A DNA stretch of 64,000 bases, from NCBI GenBank assembly GCA_001798885.1, contig MGQW01000065.1, forward strand, positions 4,660 through 68,659. The letters are read 5' to 3'. The position numbers were made by a program, and so were the translations under genes. Each line of letters opens with the position of its first letter. Position 1 is the stretch's first letter. Of the stretch, positions 9,085 to 19,347 are shown in pieces. This DNA is from Deltaproteobacteria bacterium RBG_16_64_85. Lineage in GTDB: Bacteria > Desulfobacterota > Deferrimicrobia > Deferrimicrobiales > Deferrimicrobiaceae. Under the pieces are notes generated by a model, which did not search any database, had not been told where the DNA came from, and saw only the letters and a list, made by a program, of their open reading frames with translations.

Positions 9085-10464
9085 CTATCCCACGGTGATG
9101 TAGGGTGGGCCGATGCGGAGGGTGGGCTGGGCATCGCCCACGGGGACTCCTTGTCCCTCCTTGCCGCAGGTTCCAAGGCCGAAGCCCAGGTCGCTTCCGA
9201 CCCGGTCGATCATCCGGAGCACTTCGGGGCCGTTCCCTGTGATGGTGGCTCCGCGGACCGGCTCCCCCCGCGTGCCATTCTCGATCCGGTACCCCTCGGC
9301 GACCTCGAACATGAAGTCGCCGGTGACGGTGTTGACCTGCCCGCCCCCCATCTTGAGGACGAGGAGCCCTCGTTCCACGCTCTTGAGGATCTCGCCGGGG
9401 GGAGTGGAACCCGGCAGGATGATGGTATTGCTCATGCGGGGGACCGGCTTGTGCCGGTAGGACTCGCGACGCCCGTTCCCCGTGGAGCGGGCGCCGTCCT
9501 TCATGGCGGAGAGCCGGTCGTGCAGGAACCCCTTCAGGATGCCGTGGTCCACCAGGACGGTCCGCTCCCCCGGTGTCCCCTCGTCGTCGATGCCGAAGGA
9601 TCCCCGCTTTCCGGGAGCCGTCGCGTCGTCGACGATCGAAACAAGGGGGCTTGCCACTTCCTTCCCGGGCGCATCCTTGTAGACGGACATCCCCTGGCGA
9701 GCAAGGTCCGCCTCCAGGCCATGCCCGATGGCTTCGTGGACCATCGTGCCGCCCGCTTCCGCCGAGATGACGACCGGCATCCTCCCCCCCTCGATCTTCC
9801 GGGCCGAGAGCGTCCGTACGGCCCGCGAAGCCGCCTTGCGAGCGAGGGCTTCGGGGACGAATTCCTCGAGGAACTCCCAGCCGACCGTCCCACCGCCGGA
9901 TTCGTATCCCATCGCGAGCCCGCTCTCGTTGCCGGCGACGCACTGGGCGGTCAACAGCGTAAACGTCTGCGCTTCGGAGACGAACACTCCCGGATGCGCC
10001 GCCACCTCGATCCTGCGCTCCGCCTCCCCGTAGGTCGCACGGACCTGCCGGATCTCCGGCGACTCCCCCCTCGCGACGCGGTCCACGAGGGAAACGAGCG
10101 CCGCCTTTTCCCGGACGCCGCGCGTCGACGGCGGCACGCGGACGGCGGAAGGCCCACGGACGGCGATGGGAGAGGCGGGGAGGACGGCGGGAAGGCCGCC
10201 TCCTTCCGCGTACCGTGAGAGATCGCTCGCGAGGGAGAGAAGGACGCGCTCGCTCACTTCGTTCGTGTAGGCGTAGAACGTCTTTTCCCGGTGGATCAGG
10301 CGGACCCCGACGCCGATGTCGGTCCCGGAGAGCACCCGCTCGATCCTGCCGTCCTCCAGCAGGACCAGGAGCGAACGCACCTCCTCGTAGAAAAGCTCCC
10401 CGTATTCTCCGCCCCGGGACAGCAGGGCGGAAAGGACCGGCGTGATGCGCAACTCCGAGAGCAT
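9085..10464 (-). CDS. tldD: Metalloprotease TldD
   Basis: Peptidase family U62 protein of 459 residues. The zinc-binding HExxxH motif is H243, E244 and H248 (HEAIGHGLEAD); the C-terminal VTGDFMFEVAEGYRIENGT segment is typical of TldD. TldD normally pairs with TldE/PmbA to degrade unfolded or modified peptides; no pmbA gene is in this window. The ATG at 10462-10464 begins MLSELRITP; a much longer reading from 11211 would run through the divergent TPR gene and is rejected. Divergent from the TPR gene across a 78-bp gap. Confidence 0.92.
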   Translation of the reverse strand: MLSELRITPVLSALLSRGGEYGELFYEEVRSLLVLLEDGRIERVLSGTDIGVGVRLIHREKTFYAYTNEVSERVLLSLASDLSRYAEGGGLPAVLPASPIAVRGPSAVRVPPSTRGVREKAALVSLVDRVARGESPEIRQVRATYGEAERRIEVAAHPGVFVSEAQTFTLLTAQCVAGNESGLAMGYESGGGTVGWEFLEEFVPEALARKAASRAVRTLSARKIEGGRMPVVISAEAGGTMVHEAIGHGLEADLARQGMSVYKDAPGKEVASPLVSIVDDATAPGKRGSFGIDDEGTPGERTVLVDHGILKGFLHDRLSAMKDGARSTGNGRRESYRHKPVPRMSNTIILPGSTPPGEILKSVERGLLVLKMGGGQVNTVTGDFMFEVAEGYRIENGTRGEPVRGATITGNGPEVLRMIDRVGSDLGFGLGTCGKEGQGVPVGDAQPTLRIGPPYITVG

Positions 10465-10504
10465 GGCGGACTCCCGCGACCCAGTGGGTTCCTGCGGTTT
10501 TGTG

Positions 10505-10517
10505 TATAATACACGGT
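10505..10517 (+). promoter_or_regulatory. Candidate promoter (-10) and overlapping palindrome before the TPR gene
   Basis: A perfect TATAAT (10505-10510) lies 32 bp before the TPR-protein ATG in the tldD/TPR divergent gap. The 17-bp-upstream hexamer (CAGTGG, 10482-10487) is a poor -35, so an activator may be needed. GTGTATAATACAC (10502-10514) is almost perfectly palindromic over the -10 box, which could be an operator. Sequence evidence only. Confidence 0.45.
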
Positions 10518-10542
10518 ACGTGAAATTTCGCCGAGGGTACGG

Positions 10543-12243
10543 ATGAAAACAAAATTCGTTCTGGGGGCACTGGCCCTTTTTCTTTTGTCCGGAGAGGCGT
10601 TTGCCTTCCACGGAAACAACGCGTCGATCAACGCGCGCATTCAGGGAAGAGCCTACTCCCTGTTCCTCTCCGGTTACCTCGCGTACCGGGAAGGGAATCT
10701 CGACGCCGCCCTCGAGGCGTATCGCAAGGCGCTGAAGTACTCCGAAAACGAGCCGGAAATCCTGTACGAAATCGGGAACGTCCTCGTCAAGAAAGGGAAC
10801 CTTGGCGGTGCGAAGGAGGTGCTGGAAAAGGCGCTTTCGCTCGACGACGGCCATTTGCGGGCCCGGTACCTGCTTGCCGGCACCCTGGCTGCCATGGGGG
10901 ACAAGGAGAAGGCCATCACGTTCTACGAGCGGGTCATCGCCGACGATCCGGAGACCGAGGAAGCCTACGTCCACCTGGCGACGCTGTTCCTCGAGAAGGG
11001 GGATTTCGGGAAGGCGGAGGAATACCTTTCCTCCCTCATCGCCAGGAACCCCGATTCGTTTCTTGCCTACTACTACCGGGGACGGCTCCTCGCCGCGCAA
11101 AAGAAGTTCGAGGGCGCCGTCGAGGATTTCGACAAGGTTCTCTCCCTGCAGCCTTCGTTCGACAGCGCCCTGATCGATTCGGGCGGCGTCCTGGAGATCC
11201 TGGGGAAGCACGCGGAGGCCGAGGAGCGGTACCGGCGGGCGTTGGAGCTGTCACCGAATAACCCGTTCATCCGGGAGCGGCTGGGCCGGGTCCTGATCCT
11301 GGAGAACAAGATCGACCAGGCCGTCGGCCAGTACGAGGAGCTCAAGAAGTTCTCCGGCGACAACCTGGATTTCCGGGTGAGGCTGGGCCTGCTCTATCTG
11401 GAGCGGGACCGGTACGACGACGCGATCAACGAGTTCCGCTTCGTCCTTTCGGCACAGCCGCAGAATTCCCAGGTCCGCTTCTTCCTGGGCACCACGTACG
11501 AAGAGAAGGGACTGCTGGCGGAGGCGCAGGAGCAGTTCCGCGCGATCCCGGAATCTTCCCCGGTCTACCGCGACGCGATGCTCCACCTGGCGATGGCGCT
11601 CGGGCGCCAGAAGAAAAACGACGAGTCGATCGGGGTGACCCGGAAGCTTCGGGTGAAGTTCCCCGACGACGTCGACCTGATGGTGTTCCTGGGAGGTCAG
11701 CTCGAGGACGCGAAAAAGTACGAGGAGGCGGTCGGCGTTCTCACGGAGGCGGCCGCGAAGGATCCGAAGAACGCCTCGGCGCAGTTCTCCCTGGGCGTCG
11801 TCTACGACAAGATGGGAAATTTCGACAAGATGGTCGCGTCGATGGAGAAGGCGATCGAGATCGACCCGAAGAACGCCGTGGCGCTCAATTACCTGGGCTA
11901 CACGTACGCCGACCGGAACATGAAGCTCAAGGAGGCCGAATCGCTGATCCTCCGCGCGGTGGAGATCCGGCCCAACGACGGCTACTTTCTCGACAGCCTG
12001 GCCTGGGTGCACTACCGGCAGGGCGATTTCAAGCGCGCCGAGTCGGAGCTGCGGCAGGCGCTGACGCTCGTCCCCGACGACCCCGTTGTGCTCGAGCACC
12101 TGGGGGACGTTCTCGTGAGCGAGGGGAAGGCGGGCGAAGCCGCTTCCTACTTCGAGAAGTCGATCGCGAAGGGGCACGAAAAGCCCGAGGAGATCCGGAA
12201 CAAGCTCAGCCGGGCCAGGAGTGAGGGCCCACCCTCGAAATGA
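10543..12243 (+). CDS. Secreted tetratricopeptide-repeat protein
   Basis: A 566-residue protein with a clear signal peptide (MKTKFVLGALALFLLSGEAFA, cut before FHGNN) and about fifteen tandem TPR units over the rest; successive repeats carry the A/G, Y and P positions (for example ALNYLGYTYADRN and LDSLAWVHYRQGDFKRAE). It is predicted to be periplasmic or outer-membrane-associated and to act as a protein-interaction scaffold. The end overlaps the start of the following lipoprotein gene by 23 bp, so the two are probably made together. The particular partner is unknown. A GAGGG Shine-Dalgarno precedes the ATG. Confidence 0.85.
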   Translation: MKTKFVLGALALFLLSGEAFAFHGNNASINARIQGRAYSLFLSGYLAYREGNLDAALEAYRKALKYSENEPEILYEIGNVLVKKGNLGGAKEVLEKALSLDDGHLRARYLLAGTLAAMGDKEKAITFYERVIADDPETEEAYVHLATLFLEKGDFGKAEEYLSSLIARNPDSFLAYYYRGRLLAAQKKFEGAVEDFDKVLSLQPSFDSALIDSGGVLEILGKHAEAEERYRRALELSPNNPFIRERLGRVLILENKIDQAVGQYEELKKFSGDNLDFRVRLGLLYLERDRYDDAINEFRFVLSAQPQNSQVRFFLGTTYEEKGLLAEAQEQFRAIPESSPVYRDAMLHLAMALGRQKKNDESIGVTRKLRVKFPDDVDLMVFLGGQLEDAKKYEEAVGVLTEAAAKDPKNASAQFSLGVVYDKMGNFDKMVASMEKAIEIDPKNAVALNYLGYTYADRNMKLKEAESLILRAVEIRPNDGYFLDSLAWVHYRQGDFKRAESELRQALTLVPDDPVVLEHLGDVLVSEGKAGEAASYFEKSIAKGHEKPEEIRNKLSRARSEGPPSK

Positions 12244-12901
12244 GGAGAAGACCGGACTGGCTCGCGGTGTAGCAACGGCTTGCTGGCTCGCGTCGGCGCT
12301 TCTCCTTGCGTCCGGGTGCGCTCCCGCCCGCTATCGACTTGCGGGGGACGAGGCCGGGGGAGCGCGGGAACTTTTCGTCTCCGCCGCCGCGCTTTCCTTC
12401 CCCATCGAAGCTTCCTTCTCCGGAGTTGCCGAGATTTCCGGTCGTGCACTGCCGTTCGTCGCGGGGGTGAATTCGCGCGCCCCCGCCGAGGAAACCGTCG
12501 GCGTCTATGACCCGCTGGGGCGGCCTGCCCTGTTCCTCGAGAATGACGGAACCAGGATCCGGTTTTCCAGGGGCCCGGCCGCGGGCGACTTCCCGCCGCC
12601 GAATCTCCAACCGGTTCCCACGGGCCCGGTTTCTCTCGGGCGGATCCTCTCCGGAGCGCCCGGCTACCCTGTGGATGAGGGGGATCTCGGCAGGACGGCG
12701 GAGGGCGAATGGGTTCTCGAAGACGGGCGGCAGAGGCTCTTTTCCGACCCGTCGCGGCGGCTTCTCTCGCGCGCGGAATACGATTTCTCGGGTAAGCGCG
12801 TCACGGTTACGTACCCTGGACGGGAAACGTCGGGGCCGCCCCCCCTGGTGAAGATCGAGGTTTCCGGGGCAAAGATCGTGCTGCGGAGGGACACGGAATG
12901 A
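12221..12901 (+). CDS. Predicted outer-membrane lipoprotein, LolB/DUF4292-like
   Basis: A 226-residue protein with a lipoprotein-type N-terminus: a hydrophobic stretch ending LLLASGC, with the lipid-modified cysteine at C33. After the cysteine, beta-rich segments (LSFPIEASFSGVAEISG, YDFSGKRVTVTYPGRE, PPLVKIEVSGAKIVL) look like the LolB/LppX-type half-barrel of DUF4292 proteins, which are often found after a TPR gene in deltaproteobacteria; this family call is moderate. The start is uncertain: the GTG at 12221 overlaps the TPR gene, and no better in-frame start was seen before the lipobox. The stop overlaps the next ATG (ATGA). Confidence 0.65.
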   Translation: MRAHPRNEEKTGLARGVATACWLASALLLASGCAPARYRLAGDEAGGARELFVSAAALSFPIEASFSGVAEISGRALPFVAGVNSRAPAEETVGVYDPLGRPALFLENDGTRIRFSRGPAAGDFPPPNLQPVPTGPVSLGRILSGAPGYPVDEGDLGRTAEGEWVLEDGRQRLFSDPSRRLLSRAEYDFSGKRVTVTYPGRETSGPPPLVKIEVSGAKIVLRRDTE

Positions 12902-14556
12902 GACGCCTGCTGACTGCCGTATTCGTTGCGAACCTGGCCGTCGGAACCATCGGCCTGCTGGCCGGGTGCGCCGGGGAAAAAAAGGAGAGCGCCGGGAAAG
13001 AAGCCGCCGGGAAGCAGGAGGCGCCTGCCCACGGGGACGCCATCGTCTTCGGGAGCAACGGGGACGTAAGCGGCTTCCTTACCGCGGTGACCTCCGACTC
13101 CGCTTCCCACGACGCCGCCGGCTACGTCTTCAACGGCTTGGTGCGGTACGACAAGAACGTCAAGCTCGAAGGAGAGCTGGCCGAGTCCTGGGAGGTGGCC
13201 CCCGACGGGAAGAAGATCACCTTCCGCCTTCGAAAAGGGGTCCAGTGGCACGACAACGTCGCGTTCACCTCCGAGGACGTGATGTTCACCTATCGGAAGA
13301 TGATCGACCCGAAGACCCCGACCGCCTACGCGGAGGACTTCCGGCAGGTGCGCCGGGCGAGCAACCCCGACCCTTACACGTTCGTCGTGGAGTACGACAA
13401 GCCCTTCGCGCCGGCGCTGGCCTCCTGGGGGATGTCGATCCTCCCGAAGCATCTCCTGGAGAAGTACGAGGACATCTCGAAAAGCCCGCTGAACAAGTCC
13501 CACCCGATCGGCACGGGTCCCTACAAGTTCGTGGAGTGGAAGCCCGGGGAGCGGGTGGTCTTCGAGGCGAACCCGGATTATTTCGAGGGGAAGCCGTACC
13601 TCCAGCGGGTCATCACCCGCGTGATCCCGGACCAGGCGACGATGTTTCTGGAGCTCAAGTCCGGCGGCATCGATTCCATGAACCTCACGCCGCTGCAGTA
13701 CACCCGACAGACCGAGACCGGGGAGTTCCGGAAATCGTACAAAAAGTACCGATATACGGCCTTCAACTACACCTACTTGGGGTTCCGCCTCTCTCACCCC
13801 TTCTTCGCGGACAGGAAGGTCCGCCAGGCCATCGCCCACGCGGTCAACAAGAAGGAGTTGGTGGAAGGCGTCCTCTTCGGGCTGGGGCAGGAGGCGATCG
13901 GTCCGTACAAACCGGGCACCTGGGTGTACAACCCCGACGTCCCGAAGTTCCCCTACGACCCGGCGAAGGCAAAAGGACTGCTCGCGGAGGCGGGATGGAG
14001 GCCGGGTGGGGACGGGACGCTGGAAAAGGGCGGGAAAAAGTTCCTGTTCACCGTCCTGACCAACGCCGGCAACGAGAGCCGCGCCAAGGCGGCGGCCATT
14101 CTCCAGCAGAACCTGGCCGCCGTGGGGATCCAAATGGAGATCCGCACGGTGGAATGGGCCGCCTTCATCAACGAGTTCGTCGACAAGCGGAAATTCGACG
14201 CGGTGATCCTCGGGTGGAGCGTCACGCCGGACCCCGACCAGTACGACATCTGGAGTTCGAAAAAGACGGGTCCCAAGGAGCTGAACTTCGTGGGCTTCTC
14301 GAATCCCGAGGTCGATCGGCTGCTGGAGGATGGGCGCCGCACCTTCGACATCGAGAAGCGGAGGATGGCGTACTTCCGGATCCAGGAGATCCTCGCGGAG
14401 GAGCTGCCGTACGTCTTCCTGTACGTTCCCGATTCGCTGCCGACGGTCCACGGGCGGTTCCACGGCATCGAGCCCGCCCCCATCGGGATCTCGTACAACT
14501 TCATCAAGTGGTTCGTGCCGAAGGAGCAGCAGAAGTACACCTCCTTCCGGAAATAG
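12898..14556 (+). CDS. Oligopeptide ABC transporter, substrate-binding lipoprotein (family 5)
   Basis: A 552-residue solute-binding protein. Lipobox LLAGC with cysteine 24, then a charged linker ([16 protein letters not shown]) and the family-5 extracellular domain. Diagnostic segments are [44 protein letters not shown] and [14 protein letters not shown]. It would capture peptides, or another family-5 ligand, in the periplasm and pass them to the two permeases immediately downstream. It overlaps the preceding lipoprotein gene by 4 bp and is followed by the dppB-type gene 7 bp on. The specific ligand cannot be told. Confidence 0.92.
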   Translation: MRRLLTAVFVANLAVGTIGLLAGCAGEKKESAGKEAAGKQEAPAHGDAIVFGSNGDVSGFLTAVTSDSASHDAAGYVFNGLVRYDKNVKLEGELAESWEVAPDGKKITFRLRKGVQWHDNVAFTSEDVMFTYRKMIDPKTPTAYAEDFRQVRRASNPDPYTFVVEYDKPFAPALASWGMSILPKHLLEKYEDISKSPLNKSHPIGTGPYKFVEWKPGERVVFEANPDYFEGKPYLQRVITRVIPDQATMFLELKSGGIDSMNLTPLQYTRQTETGEFRKSYKKYRYTAFNYTYLGFRLSHPFFADRKVRQAIAHAVNKKELVEGVLFGLGQEAIGPYKPGTWVYNPDVPKFPYDPAKAKGLLAEAGWRPGGDGTLEKGGKKFLFTVLTNAGNESRAKAAAILQQNLAAVGIQMEIRTVEWAAFINEFVDKRKFDAVILGWSVTPDPDQYDIWSSKKTGPKELNFVGFSNPEVDRLLEDGRRTFDIEKRRMAYFRIQEILAEELPYVFLYVPDSLPTVHGRFHGIEPAPIGISYNFIKWFVPKEQQKYTSFRK

Positions 14557-14563
14557 GAGTGCG

Positions 14564-15538
14564 ATGCTCCGGTACGTCGTCCGAAGGCTCCTGCTGACGA
14601 TCCCGCTCCTGGTCGGGATCAGCCTGATCTCCTTCCTGGTGATGCACATGGCCCCCGGGGGGCCGATCGGCGTCGCCACGGACATGAACCCGAGGGCCAC
14701 GGCGGAAGTCCGGGAACGGCTCAAGGCCTATTACGGACTGGACCAGCCGCTCCCCGTGCAGTACGGACGATGGCTCGGCCGGATGGCGACGCTCGACTTC
14801 GGTCAGAGCTTCTCCCCCGACGGGCGACAGGTCTCCGACAAGATCCGGGAGCGGATCCCGGTGACGCTCGCCATCAACGTGCTGTCCATGGGGATCATCT
14901 TCCTCGTCGCGATCCCGATCGGGATCTACTCCGCGGTGCGGAAGGACTCCTGGTTCGACCGGATCTCCACCGTGACCGTCTTTACAGGGTTCGCCGTTCC
15001 CACCTTCTGGCTGGCTCTCCTCCTCATGATCCTGTTCGGAGTGAAGCTCGGCTGGCTTCCGATTTCGGGACTGGTCTCGCTGGAGCACGACTCGTTCCCC
15101 CTCGCGGGGAGGATCTGGGATCGCGCGAGGCACCTGGTCCTGCCGGTCCTGCTGGCCGGGTTCGGCGGGCTGGCAGGGTTCTCGCGGTACATGCGATCCA
15201 ACATGCTGGAGGTGATCCGGCAGGACTACATCGCCACCGCGAAGGCCAAGGGGCTTCCCGAACGGCAGGTCGTGTTCCGGCACGCGGTGCGGAACGCCCT
15301 CCTGCCGGTCATCACGATCCTCGGGCTTTCCGTGCCGGACCTGCTCGGCGGATCGGTCATTTTCGAGACGATCTTCGCCATCCCCGGGATGGGCCAGCTC
15401 TTCTACCAGAGCGTCATGTCGCGGGACTACCCGCTGATCATGGGGATTCTCGTGATCGGGTCGTTTCTGACGCTGATCGGAAACCTGCTGGCGGACGTCG
15501 GCTACGCGCTGGCCGACCCCCGCATCCGGGCCGGGTGA
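14564..15538 (+). CDS. Oligopeptide ABC transporter permease, DppB/OppB type
   Basis: Membrane permease of 324 residues. It begins [18 protein letters not shown], the standard DppB/OppB N-terminus, then has the LDFGQSF segment. The EAA-type cytoplasmic loop ([29 protein letters not shown]) couples to the ATPases, and the C-terminal [22 protein letters not shown] segment is characteristic. ATG at 14564 has a TAGGAGTG Shine-Dalgarno. Partner of the DppC-type permease 4 bp downstream. Confidence 0.93.
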   Translation: MLRYVVRRLLLTIPLLVGISLISFLVMHMAPGGPIGVATDMNPRATAEVRERLKAYYGLDQPLPVQYGRWLGRMATLDFGQSFSPDGRQVSDKIRERIPVTLAINVLSMGIIFLVAIPIGIYSAVRKDSWFDRISTVTVFTGFAVPTFWLALLLMILFGVKLGWLPISGLVSLEHDSFPLAGRIWDRARHLVLPVLLAGFGGLAGFSRYMRSNMLEVIRQDYIATAKAKGLPERQVVFRHAVRNALLPVITILGLSVPDLLGGSVIFETIFAIPGMGQLFYQSVMSRDYPLIMGILVIGSFLTLIGNLLADVGYALADPRIRAG

Positions 15539-15542
15539 CGCG

Positions 15543-16400
15543 ATGGCTTCGGTCGCGCGATCGATGTTCGGCGATTTTCTGCGGAGGCTGGCGCGGAACC
15601 GGCTGGCGGTCGCCGGGGGAACGGCGGTCCTCTTCTTCTTCATCGTCTCGGCCTTCCCCCATGCGTTCTCCTCCCATGACCCGAACCGCATCGACGTCTT
15701 CAAGGTTCTCCGGCCGCCCTCCGCGGAACATCCCCTCGGGACCGACGAGCTGGGACGCGACGTCCTCGCCCGGATGGTGTATGGCGCCCGGATCTCGCTC
15801 AAGGTGGGATTCGTGGCGGTGGGGATCGCTACGTCCATCGGCCTGCTGGTGGGGCTCTTCGCGGGATTTTACGGAGGCCTGACCGATGCCGTACTCATGC
15901 GCTTCGTCGACATCATGCTCTGTTTCCCCACGTTCTTCCTCATCCTGTCGGTGATCGCGTTCCTGGAGCCCTCCATCTACAACATCATGCTGGTCATCGG
16001 GGTCACCGGATGGATGGGCGTGTCGCGGCTGGTCCGGGCGGAGACCCTGTCCGTCAAGGAGCGCGACTTCGTGGCAGCGGCCCGTGCGCAGGGGGCGGGG
16101 GATGCGCGGATCATCTTCCGGCACATCCTGCCCAACACGCTGGCGCCGGTCCTCGTCGCGGCCACACTCGGGGTGGCGGGCGCGATTCTCACGGAGTCGG
16201 CGCTCTCCTTCCTGGGCATCGGAGTGCAACCCCCAACGCCGTCCTGGGGGAACATCCTGACCGCCGGCAAGGACAACATCGAGTTCGCCTGGTGGCTCTC
16301 CGTCTACCCGGGGCTCGCGATCCTGTTCACGGTCCTCGGGTACAACCTGCTGGGCGAGGGGATCCGCGACGCCGTGGATCCCCGGCTGCGGGGGAGGTAA
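15543..16400 (+). CDS. Oligopeptide ABC transporter permease, DppC/OppC type
   Basis: Second permease, 285 residues, with the DppC-type HPLGTDELGRDVLARMVYGARISLKVG segment, an EAA loop (KERDFVAAARAQGAGDARIIFRHILPN) and the C-terminal GIGVQPPTPSWGNIL and GEGIRDAVDPRLRGR segments. About six transmembrane helices. It pairs with the preceding DppB-type protein. The two ATPase genes follow after a 454-bp gap almost filled by a long type-A repeat, so the transport operon is interrupted here by an element. Confidence 0.93.
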   Translation: MASVARSMFGDFLRRLARNRLAVAGGTAVLFFFIVSAFPHAFSSHDPNRIDVFKVLRPPSAEHPLGTDELGRDVLARMVYGARISLKVGFVAVGIATSIGLLVGLFAGFYGGLTDAVLMRFVDIMLCFPTFFLILSVIAFLEPSIYNIMLVIGVTGWMGVSRLVRAETLSVKERDFVAAARAQGAGDARIIFRHILPNTLAPVLVAATLGVAGAILTESALSFLGIGVQPPTPSWGNILTAGKDNIEFAWWLSVYPGLAILFTVLGYNLLGEGIRDAVDPRLRGR

Positions 16401-16488
16401 CGGATGAGTTGCGAAGCAAACAAGATGACGCGACCTGCAGCCACACTCATCGGCTCCGTTCCCACGTGCAATGTGCGCGTGGTACCGG

Positions 16489-16770
16489 CTGCGCCGCCTC
16501 GGAGGGGGACTCCGTTCGTGGCTCGCCGTGCGGTGCACCCGCACGGCTGCGCTCCGGCCTCCAGGGGGCCATTCCCTCAGATCCCGGCATTCGAGGGCCG
16601 CTGCATCCACTCCGGCTTCGTCGCCCTCTCTCGCCTACCGCAGCGGGTACGCCTCGGTCGGGCGCCTCGCCGGAAGCGGCGCATCGACCCTCTCGGTGCG
16701 CGGGCTCTTCGGCAACGGCCCCCTGGAGACCGGCTCACTGCGCCCCCCTCCTGCGGCGGCTCCGCCGGCC
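16489..16770 (+). repeat. Type-A repeat, long form, copy 1 (A with B-like insertion)
   Basis: About 282 bp, almost identical to 43482-43763 (about seven differences by eye). The outer parts equal the short A form (2476-2585). The centre (16559-16728) is an extra module with inverted ends (CTCCAGGGGGCC and its near complement GGCCCCCTGGAG), flanked by CCGG on both sides. Its interior resembles the B elements at 31545 and 54427 (CATTCGAGGGCCGCTGC, GGGTACGCCTC, CTCTCGGTGCG). It fills most of the gap between the permease and ATPase genes. 16401-16488 and 16771-16854 show nothing I recognise except a GAGGG Shine-Dalgarno before the next gene. Confidence 0.85.
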
Positions 16771-16854
16771 CCCCCTGCTGCGGGAACGAAGCCGCGGACG
16801 GTTCCATTCTGTTTTTGACACTCCATTTCTTTCACGCACCGCGAGGGTTTCCCC

Positions 16855-17894
<1,040 letters not shown>

Positions 17895-17898
<4 letters not shown>

Positions 17899-18866
17899 AC
17901 GGCGGAGACGGGATGCTCCTCTCCCTGGAGAACCTCTACAAGCTCTTCCCGGTGAGGCGTTCGTTTTTCTCCCGTGAGATGCTCAGCGTGCATGCGATCG
18001 ACGGGGTGTCGCTCGATGTCCCGCAGGGGAAGACCGTCGGGCTGGTAGGAGAGTCGGGTTGCGGAAAGACGACCCTGGGGCGCGTGGTCTTACGGCTGAT
18101 TCCCCCCGACGCGGGGAGAATCCGGTTCGAGGGCAGGGACATCACCCACCTGTCCGGCGAAGAGCTGCGACGCGTCCGAAGAAGGATGCAGATCATCTTC
18201 CAGGACCCGTACTCATCGCTCAACCCGCGGATGCGGGTGAGCGACATCGTGGGGGAGGGGTGGATTGTCCACGGGATGGGGAACCGGGGGGAAATCCGGG
18301 AAAAGGCGGCGCAGCTGCTCTTGCGCGTCGGGCTTTCGGCGGACGCGGCCGGCAAGTACCCCCACGAGTTCTCCGGCGGCCAGCGGCAGCGCATCGGGAT
18401 CGCGCGGGCGATCGCCCTTTCGCCGAGGCTCGTCGTGGCGGACGAGCCGGTGTCCGCGCTCGACGTCTCCGTCCAGGCGCAGATATTGAACCTGCTGAAG
18501 GACATCCAGGAAGAGTACGGGATGGCCTACCTGTTCGTCTCCCACGACCTTCGGGTGATCCGCCACATGAGCGACACCGTGGCCGTGATGTACCTGGGGA
18601 AGCTGATGGAAGTCTCCCCGGCGGAGGAGCTTTTCCTCAAGCCGCTCCACCCCTACACGCGCAGCCTCCTGGCGGCCGTCCCTATGCTCGGCGGGGCGCC
18701 GCAGGAGAAGATCGTGCTGCGCGGGGAGATCCCGAGTCCGCTTGCCCCTCCCTCCGGCTGCCGGTTCCACACCCGATGCTTCATGGCGCAGAAGGTCTGC
18801 GAGGAGGTCTGCCCCCTCCTCATCGAATCCGCCCCCGGCCGCTTCACCGCCTGCCACTTCGTCTAA
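17895..18866 (+). CDS. Oligopeptide ABC transporter ATPase, DppF/OppF type
   Basis: Second ATPase, 323 residues. Walker A GESGCGKT at 52-59, Q-loop [13 protein letters not shown], signature [14 protein letters not shown], Walker [12 protein letters not shown] and H-loop FVSHDL. The C-terminal [13 protein letters not shown] and cysteine-bearing [17 protein letters not shown] segments are typical. ATG at 17895 was preferred over the upstream in-frame reading because of the ATGA overlap with the DppD-type gene. Last gene of the importer operon. Confidence 0.94.
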
Positions 18867-18939
18867 GCCGCCTCCCACCCGGTGACTTGCCCGACTCACG
18901 CATTCCCCGTGCGATGAACCTCAAAGGACCGGCCATTCC

Positions 18940-18964
18940 ACCGCGATTGAAATCGCGGTAAAAT
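18940..18964 (+). promoter_or_regulatory. Perfect 20-bp palindrome and overlapping -10 before the YtxH-like gene
   Basis: ACCGCGATT-GA-AATCGCGGT (18940-18959) is a perfect inverted repeat with 9-bp arms. It runs directly into TAAAAT (18959-18964), a good -10 box, 31 bp before the start of the YtxH-like gene. TTCCAC (18936-18941) is at the right distance for a weak -35. An operator for a repressor, or a hairpin ending the upstream operon, are both possible; the lack of a T-tract favours an operator. Confidence 0.45.
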
Positions 18965-18995
18965 GGATAGGAATCAAATCATCGGGAGGTGCTTT

Positions 18996-19343
18996 ATGGA
19001 ATCGAGGGAAAACAGCGTGATCGCGGGCACTCTCCTGTTGGCGGCGGGGGCGCTTCTCGGGGCCGGCGTCGCGCTCCTGCTGGCGCCGCAGTCCGGAATG
19101 GATACGCGTAAAGCCATCGTTCGTTATGCGAAAAAAGCGGGGCGCAAGGCGGAAGGGGTCGTCGAGGAATTCGCCGATGCCGTTTCCAAGATGGTCGATG
19201 CCGTGGGAGACAAGGCCGAGGACATCCTCGGCATGGGGAAGGACCTTGCCCACGACGCGAAGAAGGAACTGATCGCAGCCATCGAGGAAGGGCAGAAGAG
19301 GCTCGAAATGCAGAAGGCGAGGCTGGAAAAGCTGATCGTTTAG
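18996..19343 (+). CDS. YtxH-domain small membrane protein
   Basis: A 115-residue protein starting MESRENSVIAGTLLLAAGALLGAGVALLLAPQSG: one N-terminal transmembrane helix with the glycine-rich turn into LLAPQSG typical of YtxH/gas-vesicle-GvpP-like stress proteins. A long charged amphipathic helix follows (KKAGRKAEGVVEEFADAVSK to the end). The ATG at 18996 has a GGGAGGTG Shine-Dalgarno; an ATG 11 codons earlier does not. The function is unknown; homologues are usually general-stress genes. Convergent with the PilB-like gene, 4 bp apart. Confidence 0.7.
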   Translation: MESRENSVIAGTLLLAAGALLGAGVALLLAPQSGMDTRKAIVRYAKKAGRKAEGVVEEFADAVSKMVDAVGDKAEDILGMGKDLAHDAKKELIAAIEEGQKRLEMQKARLEKLIV

Positions 19344-19347
19344 TGCC

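Noticed and set aside
9085-11211. 708-residue reading of tldD
   Set aside because: The extra N-terminal 249 residues are antisense to the TPR gene and lie upstream of the intergenic promoter.
16815-16820. TTGACA before the DppD-type gene
   Set aside because: No acceptable -10 box lies 16-18 bp downstream.
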